From IMG/VR virus record IMGVR_UViG_3300046740_000479, positions 1 through 35,431 of that record: a DNA stretch of 35,431 nucleotides. One strand, given 5' to 3'. The translations under genes and the position numbers were made by a program. The notes below the pieces were generated by a model. That model was not told the origin of the DNA and did not search any database. It saw only the letters and a program-made list of their open reading frames with translations. This DNA comes from a virus. Below are positions 31,504-35,431 of this stretch, one piece after another. How positions within the stretch are numbered: the first letter of the stretch is position 1; each line of letters opens with the position of its first letter.

Positions 31504-31583
31504 GTGACTCACCCACTCCTAGTGGGAAGCGAGATGGCTGCGGGGTGCTGAGCCGGCGACAGGGAAGGGTGCGACCTGGCCCA
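31504..31583. promoter_or_regulatory. Gap before HNH/terminase with palindrome CCCACT-cct-AGTGGG
   Basis: About 80 bases without a gene, ahead of the packaging genes. The palindrome lies at 31512-31526 next to the HNH start. This is a usual place for a cos or pac site or for a late promoter; none can be defined from sequence alone. Confidence 0.35.
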
Positions 31584-31775
31584 TCAGTCAGTTGCGCGTC
31601 GGAGCGGGCCAGCAGGTCGACCAGTGAGCGACGAGAAGCGTGCTGGCACTGGGGATGGCGTGATCTCGCCAGCGAATGCGGCACGCATGTACTCGCGGTC
31701 CTCGTCGAGTTCCCTGATCAGGTCGGCGCTAAACGGTATCCACGCTGCGATCTTCTTGACAGGGATGATGTCCAT
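31584..31775 (-). CDS. Small unknown protein
   Basis: 63 residues. The ATG at 31775 overlaps the upstream stop (TGATG). Sequence begins MDIIPVKKIAAWIPFSADLI and continues with an acidic helix (RELDEDREYMRAAF). No family recognised. It is the last of the tiny early genes before the packaging genes. Confidence 0.65.
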   Translation of the reverse strand: MDIIPVKKIAAWIPFSADLIRELDEDREYMRAAFAGEITPSPVPARFSSLTGRPAGPLRRATD

Positions 31776-31942
31776 CAGGGTTGCTCGTCGCCAGACTGGC
31801 GGGCACGGTAGCGCTTCTGCCTGTGGATATCAAGGATGGTGCACGTCAGGGGCCAGGTTGCACGCCCGGGTTCTGGTTGCACGGGGCGTCGGGTGTTCCA
31901 GTAGACGGTGAGTTCGGCTTGGACGGTGGCGGCGCCGATCAT
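31775..31942 (-). CDS. Small unknown protein
   Basis: 55 residues from the ATG at 31942 (ATGA overlap). A beta start (QAELTVYWNTRRPV) and a basic C-terminus (HRQKRYRARQSGDEQP) suggest nucleic-acid contact. Not recognised. Confidence 0.55.
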   Translation of the reverse strand: MIGAATVQAELTVYWNTRRPVQPEPGRATWPLTCTILDIHRQKRYRARQSGDEQP

Positions 31943-32076
31943 GGCTTGCCTCGATGCATGCCGCACTTGACGTCAGGTGTCCGAATCCAGGTGTAGTCAT
32001 CGGGCGCTGTCCAGGTGCAGGTGCAACCAGGCACGCTCGGTGTCCATCCCTTCCTAAGCGGCTGCCACTTGGTCAT
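31939..32076 (-). CDS. Tiny cysteine-containing protein
   Basis: 45 residues, ATGA overlaps at both ends. Sequence has CTCTW, a later cysteine and a C-terminal GMHRG, compatible with a single small zinc site. Unknown function. Confidence 0.55.
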   Translation of the reverse strand: MTKWQPLRKGWTPSVPGCTCTWTAPDDYTWIRTPDVKCGMHRGKP

Positions 32077-32549
32077 GCTGCTGGTTCTATCTCTCGTGCC
32101 GGTAGCCCGTGGGCTTGTCGCCATCGGCGTTCCCGGTGGTAGCAGGCGACACAGAGCCCGGCTTTGTCGGGCAGGTTCTCGCAGGTGGGGTCGCCCCATT
32201 CGATGGCGCCTTGCCGGCCGGTGTGGTTGTCCCGGCAGCGGGCGATGGTGACGGGTGCTCGTAGGCCGAGTGAGTCGCGGGTGAGACGGGACAGGTGGTG
32301 GATGTCGCGTTCGATGTCGGCGATGGTGTTGCGGATGCGTTGGGCGCGGGTGTCGAGGCGGTCGGCTTGGAGGGCGGCGGCTTCGGTGGTGGAACTGTCG
32401 GAGGTTCCTCGTCCACTGCCGATGCCGGCGGTGTACCCGTCGCAGATGGCTCGTTCGCGGTGGAGGTTGGTGAGTGCGGCGGTGACGTCGGGGGCGAGTT
32501 GCTCGAGGGTGTAGGCGGCTTGCAGGGTGCGATGGTCGGGGCGGGTCAT
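32073..32549 (-). CDS. Unknown early protein with coiled coil and C-terminal zinc motif
   Basis: 158 residues from the ATG at 32549 (ATGA overlap); the frame is open to 32744 but that part lies in other genes. The first 110 residues are helical (QAAYTLEQLAPDVTAALTNL). The end carries CRDNHTGRQG then CENLPDKAGLCVACYHRERR, a four-cysteine zinc site resembling recombination-directionality or whiB-like small DNA-binding modules. Function unknown. Confidence 0.65.
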   Translation of the reverse strand: MTRPDHRTLQAAYTLEQLAPDVTAALTNLHRERAICDGYTAGIGSGRGTSDSSTTEAAALQADRLDTRAQRIRNTIADIERDIHHLSRLTRDSLGLRAPVTIARCRDNHTGRQGAIEWGDPTCENLPDKAGLCVACYHRERRWRQAHGLPAREIEPAA

Positions 32550-32707
32550 GGTTGCTCGAGGATGGCGAGGGCGGCGTCGAGGTGGTCGCGGGTTCGGTAC
32601 AGGTGGGCGTAGACGGTTGCGTTGTCGTAGAGGGTGCCGGCGACGTAGATGGTGGCGAGGTCGTGGAGGGCGATACGTACATGGTCGTCGATGACGGCGC
32701 GGCTCAT
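32546..32707 (-). CDS. Tiny helical protein
   Basis: 53 residues with ATGA overlaps at both ends. Amphipathic helix content (VRIALHDLATIYVAG, AHLYRTRDHLDAALAILEQ), no cysteines. Not recognised; the tight coupling makes translation likely. Confidence 0.6.
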   Translation of the reverse strand: MSRAVIDDHVRIALHDLATIYVAGTLYDNATVYAHLYRTRDHLDAALAILEQP

Positions 32708-33036
32708 GTCCGCGAACCGTCGTTAGGCACGTCGTCTTGGTCAAGACCTAGTTCGTGATGCCGCTTGGCCGCTCGCTCCTTCACCGAGCGAAGCTGCTCC
32801 TCGGTGTATGCCTCGGAGCCGTCGATAGGGGGCACATCGCGGAGGTCGGGCATTCGAGGATGTGCCCACGATGTCCAGCGGTCGCGTTCGATCCGTCGGA
32901 GCCGGGCGACCTCGGCGAGTGCTTCCTCCCACGCTTGCTTCGGTGAAATCGGCATGGCTCCGGCGAACAAGCCAAGCGCCTCGCGCAGTTCGGCGACGAG
33001 GTCGACAAGGTCAGGTGTGGGCGTCCGCTCGGTCAC
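32704..33036 (-). CDS. Unknown early protein ending in PNDGS
   Basis: 110 residues from a GTG at 33036 (GTGA overlap). Helical N-terminus (LVDLVAELREALGLFAG), middle WTSWAHPRMPDLRDV. Contains PPIDGSEAYTEEQ internally and ends VPNDGSRT, so it carries two copies of the short signature that also ends neighbouring zinc proteins. No family recognised. Confidence 0.65.
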   Translation of the reverse strand: MTERTPTPDLVDLVAELREALGLFAGAMPISPKQAWEEALAEVARLRRIERDRWTSWAHPRMPDLRDVPPIDGSEAYTEEQLRSVKERAAKRHHELGLDQDDVPNDGSRT

Positions 33037-33203
33037 GCCCCACTCCCGTCGTTAGGGGATACGTCATCTCGGCGACGAGCGCAGAAGGCGCAGTCGCAGA
33101 ACTCAAGGCAGGGAGCGCTCCCGCACTCGGGACAGAGGCCCGCTTCGATCACCGCGAGCCATTCGTCCCCTGCCCCATAATCGGCGTTGGGGGGCACGGT
33201 CAT
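33033..33203 (-). CDS. Tiny zinc-ribbon protein of the PNAD/DGS family
   Basis: 56 residues from the ATG at 33203 (ATGA overlap with the preceding membrane protein). Begins MTVPPNADYG and ends SPNDGSGA. Seven residues from CPEC to CAFC region include five cysteines, consistent with zinc binding. Related in both end signatures to 2174-2350 and 33813-34010. Function unknown. Confidence 0.65.
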   Translation of the reverse strand: MTVPPNADYGAGDEWLAVIEAGLCPECGSAPCLEFCDCAFCARRRDDVSPNDGSGA

Positions 33204-33349
33204 GTCTCACCGTCCAGCGGGTCGCGTCGGCGTCGTTCGCTGCGGTAGTCGACGAGGCCGTCGAAGACGTGGGCGCGGTGCACGCTGCGGCGTAGGGCGA
33301 TGACGGCACACCATCCGCCGACGACCAGGACAACCCACACGGCGATCAT
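33200..33349 (-). CDS. Small single-span membrane protein
   Basis: 49 residues from the ATG at 33349 (ATGA overlap with the lysozyme-like gene). Membrane segment VVLVVGGWCAVIAL at the start, then a basic cytoplasmic tail (DYRSERRRRDPLDGET). It may act with the secreted lysozyme just upstream; this is inference from coupling only. Confidence 0.6.
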   Translation of the reverse strand: MIAVWVVLVVGGWCAVIALRRSVHRAHVFDGLVDYRSERRRRDPLDGET

Positions 33350-33816
33350 GGCCGCCACCGTCCCAGCCACCAGGGTCGCCAGCACGACCGGCCACGCGAC
33401 GTCTGCTCGAGGCAGAGCTGGTAGCCGGCGGCGATGTTGGTGCCGGCGTCCTGCAAATCCCAGCGGGTGACTCCGAGGCGGGCATGGTTCCCCCGGCAGA
33501 TCTGCATCACGCCGATGCACCCGTAGCGGTTGACGACCCACGGGTGGCAGCGTGACTCCCGCCAGAAGATCCGATCGAGCACCGGCCAGTGCTCGGCGGC
33601 GCCGGGCCAGTGCTCGACGGCGACCGGGTAGAGCTCGGGGCAGCGGGAACCGGGCGGGGCGACCAACTCCGGTTCCGGTTCGGGCTCGAGCACTCCGAGT
33701 CGTAGGGCGGGGGCGATGGCAGTCGCGTCGACCGGGACGGCATCCGCGTGGGCGACTTCGACGGCGCGCGGGTAGAGCAGGACGGCGACGGTGATGGCGG
33801 CGAGGACGGCTTTCAC
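33346..33816 (-). CDS. Secreted lysozyme/transglycosylase-like protein
   Basis: 156 residues from a GTG at 33816 (GTGA overlap). The N-terminus is a signal peptide (MKAVLAAITVAVLLYPRAVE, then AHADA as likely cleavage site). The second half has the SLT-like pattern: catalytic glutamate in FWRESRCHPW, GVMQI, and AAGYQLCLEQ. It should cut peptidoglycan glycan strands outside the membrane. It lies about 20 kb from the endolysin, in the early region, so it may aid early wall loosening, infection or host competition. Two cysteine pairs may form disulphides. Confidence 0.75.
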   Translation of the reverse strand: MKAVLAAITVAVLLYPRAVEVAHADAVPVDATAIAPALRLGVLEPEPEPELVAPPGSRCPELYPVAVEHWPGAAEHWPVLDRIFWRESRCHPWVVNRYGCIGVMQICRGNHARLGVTRWDLQDAGTNIAAGYQLCLEQTSRGRSCWRPWWLGRWRP

Positions 33817-34010
33817 GGTGTCCCCGAGCCGTCGTTAGGGGGCAGGGTCCAAGTGAAGTCACCGCGACAGCGCGGGCACGTCATCGCCTTCGGCCCGCTC
33901 TTGCCGATGCTCGTCGCTGCTGGCTCGTAACCGCAGTCACCGCATCGCCAAGCGGAACGGGCGGGATGTCTGCCAGGTGCCCCAAAATCGGCGTTTGCGG
34001 GCATGGTCAC
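33813..34010 (-). CDS. Tiny zinc-ribbon protein of the PNAD/DGS family
   Basis: 65 residues from a GTG at 34010 (GTGA overlap with the ATPase stop). Begins MTMPANADFG and ends PPNDGSGTP. CGDC and CPRC pairs form a zinc ribbon with a clear ribbon spacing, plus FTWTLP. Shares end signatures with 2174-2350 and 33033-33203. Function unknown. Confidence 0.7.
   Translation of the reverse strand: MTMPANADFGAPGRHPARSAWRCGDCGYEPAATSIGKSGPKAMTCPRCRGDFTWTLPPNDGSGTP
33829..33842 (-). repeat. DGS-coding short repeat (CCCCCTAACGACGG)
   Basis: At the 3' end of the zinc-ribbon gene 33813-34010, coding PPNDG; the clearest copy of the motif. The AACGCCGATT companion motif lies at gene starts (2331-2350, 33178-33198, 33984-34001). 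Confidence 0.65.
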
Positions 34011-35431
34011 GACTCCTCCGGTAGCTCGTCGAACAGTCCGGGGACGGCCTGGTCCTCCCCACCCCTTACAGGGGTGTGGGGTGGAGGACCCTTAGGCCCG
34101 GTTTCTGGTACTGACTGGTACGGGGGCGGTACTACCTGCGGCGATGCCTCACGCAGCGATGCGGTACGCGAGTCCTCGGTTTCCCCCGCGATCGAGTGGT
34201 TCAGATGGTTGGGTTTGAGGGTAGGGTCTCCAAGATGACTGAGATCGTCTGGTCCGAGCCGCCCAGCCCGAAACGCGGCGTCCATCGCGCCACGGTTGAG
34301 TTCGACGCCGTCGTCGCCCGACTGCGGGAACACCCCGGCGAGTGGGCGCTCGTGCGGGTTCATCACTCCCGCGACGGACGTGAGCCCTACCTGACCCGCG
34401 GGTGTGAGGTGCGGACGCACCGCCGCGCCGATGGGCTGATCGAGATCTACGCCCGCGACGTCTGACCGCTCACGCCGCCAACGCAGGGCATCGGCCACGA
34501 TGTTGTTGGCTTTGCCGAGGCCTTCGGCGCGTAGGAGAGCCATCGCCCGACGGCGGGAGATCTCGATCGGCGCGTCGAGTCGGTCGAGCAGATCGGCCAC
34601 CTCGGTCGTGCCGGTGAGGTAGGTCACCGAGCCGCTGTCCCACCGGTAGCCGAGCACGCCGTTGACGTCGGTCTGGCGTAGGACGATGCGCTCGTCCACC
34701 CACGAGACGCGCCGCTTCGTGGCCCGCAAGAGGAACTCGCCGTGGCCGCGTTCGGTCATCTCCCACACCACGTCGACGTCGTCGTTCTTGGCCGACGAGC
34801 CCCGCTGGCCGTTCTCGAGGTGCTTGCCGGCGTGGTCGATCCGCAGGAAGGCGACGCCCGCCATCTTGAGCAACTGGCCCGTCCATCGATACCAGGCCCG
34901 CACGGTGTCGGCTTTGTCCTCCTCGCCGTCCACCGCGCGCCCGAACGTGTCGATCACCACCAGGCGCGCACCGAGGCCCTTCGCCATGCCGACGACCGCC
35001 CGGCCACCTTCGGCGGTGTCGAGCGGCGCCAGCGACGGCAGGGAGGCGTAGTGGAGCCGTTTGAGCGCCTCGGGCTCGTCGTAACCCATGTCGACGAGCC
35101 GCTCGACGACGGTATCGAGCGTCATCTCGTAGTCCAGGTAGAGCACCTCGACCGCCTCCACTGGCCCGACGAGGCCGAGGCCGGTGGCGAGACCGGCCGC
35201 CATCCACAGGGCGAGCAGCGACTTGCCGGTGCCGCCCTTGGCGAACACGGCGACCGAGCCGGCGTCGGGCAACAGCGGCTCGGCGAGCCACCGGGCGGGA
35301 TCGTCGCCCCGTCCGTAGGCCTCGACCCAGTCCACGAGCGGCGTCGGCCACTCGCCCTCCACGTGTCCGCTCGCCGCGGTCCGTCGGGATCGCAGCTCGT
35401 CGAAGAGGGCCAGCAGGTCGTCGGTCGTGGG
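34007..35431 (-). CDS. Replication-type RecA-fold ATPase (start beyond window end)
   Basis: At least 474 codons are open to 35431; the true start is expected just beyond, as in the copy at 528. Walker A AKGGTGKS and Walker B VVIDT are present. The core continues through an AAA_25 helicase-like domain to a winged-helix segment (ISRRRAMALLRAEGLGKANN). The C-terminal ~150 residues are Pro-rich and variable (VVPPPYQSVPETGPKGPPP), common in phage RepA-like proteins. Positions 34235-34465 are also covered by a plus-strand gene, so the C-terminal part could be a chance open antisense frame. Confidence 0.85.
   Translation of the reverse strand, partial: PTTDDLLALFDELRSRRTAASGHVEGEWPTPLVDWVEAYGRGDDPARWLAEPLLPDAGSVAVFAKGGTGKSLLALWMAAGLATGLGLVGPVEAVEVLYLDYEMTLDTVVERLVDMGYDEPEALKRLHYASLPSLAPLDTAEGGRAVVGMAKGLGARLVVIDTFGRAVDGEEDKADTVRAWYRWTGQLLKMAGVAFLRIDHAGKHLENGQRGSSAKNDDVDVVWEMTERGHGEFLLRATKRRVSWVDERIVLRQTDVNGVLGYRWDSGSVTYLTGTTEVADLLDRLDAPIEISRRRAMALLRAEGLGKANNIVADALRWRRERSDVAGVDLDQPIGAAVRPHLTPAGQVGLTSVAGVMNPHERPLAGVFPQSGDDGVELNRGAMDAAFRAGRLGPDDLSHLGDPTLKPNHLNHSIAGETEDSRTASLREASPQVVPPPYQSVPETGPKGPPPHTPVRGGEDQAVPGLFDELPEES
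34235..34465 (+). CDS. Small conserved actinophage protein, antisense to the ATPase
   Basis: 76 residues from the ATG at 34235 with AGGGTAGGG about 8 bases upstream. The sequence MTEIVWSEPPSPKRG, HPGEWALVRVHHS and a terminal GLIEIYARDV belongs to a small protein type I recognise from actinobacteriophages (pattern VWxEPP ... PGEWA ... YARxV). Third codon positions are strongly GC-rich. It runs opposite to all neighbours, with codons in register with the ATPase frame. Role unknown. Confidence 0.65.
   Translation: MTEIVWSEPPSPKRGVHRATVEFDAVVARLREHPGEWALVRVHHSRDGREPYLTRGCEVRTHRRADGLIEIYARDV
34913..35431. repeat. Window-terminal near-direct repeat, right copy
   Basis: Partner of 1-519. The upstream context differs (ATPase continuation here, window edge there), as expected if the two copies are the overlapping ends of one circle from slightly different genomes. 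Confidence 0.92.

Noticed and set aside
33853-34465. Whether the plus-strand ORF 34196-34465 should start at 34196
   Set aside because: The upstream ATG lacks a ribosome site and adds 13 residues; the ATG at 34235 has AGGGTAGGG and matches the family-type start MTEIVW.
1-35431. CRISPR arrays, diversity-generating retroelement, inteins, insertion sequences
   Set aside because: No regularly spaced direct repeats with unique spacers, no reverse transcriptase, no transposase, and no intein splice motifs in the translated genes. The fibre repeat array is coding and contiguous.
1-35431. tRNA or tmRNA genes and a tRNA-derived attachment core
   Set aside because: I saw no TTCGA/TTCAA T-loop context with a matching acceptor stem near integrase or elsewhere; a dedicated tRNA scan would be decisive.

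Overview
The window looks like an almost complete temperate siphovirus (a tailed dsDNA phage or excised prophage) of a high-GC actinobacterial host. The evidence is the dense high-GC coding, frequent GTG starts, ATGA/GTGA/TGATG junctions between most genes, an HK97-type head module, a long-tail module with a tape measure gene, and a tyrosine integrase. I cannot name the host genus from sequence alone. Bases 1-519 and 34913-35431 align without a gap at about 94% identity and lie exactly at the two window ends. I therefore read the window as one turn of a circular or circularly permuted genome of about 34.9 kb, with a slightly divergent overlap inside a replication ATPase gene.

Layout. From 6024 leftward to base 1, and after joining the ends from 35431 down to 31.5 kb, lies the early region on the minus strand: excisionase-like HTH protein, RecB/Cas4-type exonuclease, possible ssDNA-binding protein, two unknowns, a Holliday-resolvase-like protein, a zinc protein, a DNA methyltransferase, a second zinc protein, a RecA-fold ATPase, then many tiny genes including a secreted lysozyme-like protein and an HNH nuclease. 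The minus strand continues through terminase (31.2-29.6 kb), portal, protease and capsid (28.8-25.1 kb), head-tail joining genes interleaved with two glycosyltransferases and two SAM methyltransferases (25.1-20.2 kb), major tail protein, frameshifted tail assembly chaperones, tape measure (18.9-16.1 kb), tail tip proteins, lysis genes (13.6-12.1 kb) and appendage proteins ending at 8636. A 12-bp-stem hairpin at 8562-8603 separates this from the only plus-strand cassette (6369-8546): a small HTH protein, a conserved phage protein, integrase, and two tiny genes.

Control. The 344-bp gap 6025-6368 between the divergent excisionase and HTH genes holds two perfect palindromes, a third site of the form TCAACnnnnGTTGA and a promoter-like TTGACA, so it is the likely lysogeny switch. 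From here one almost uninterrupted leftward gene array of about 32 kb would run round the circle to 8636.

Most notable points: the glycosyltransferase/methyltransferase set placed between virion genes (probable virion glycosylation); a canonical -1 slippery heptamer CCCAAAA in the tail chaperone gene; a fibre-like protein with twelve 18-20 residue repeats; a recurring sequence that codes PNAD at starts and (N/T/I)DGS at ends of tiny zinc proteins; and a credible plus-strand gene antisense to the ATPase 3' part.
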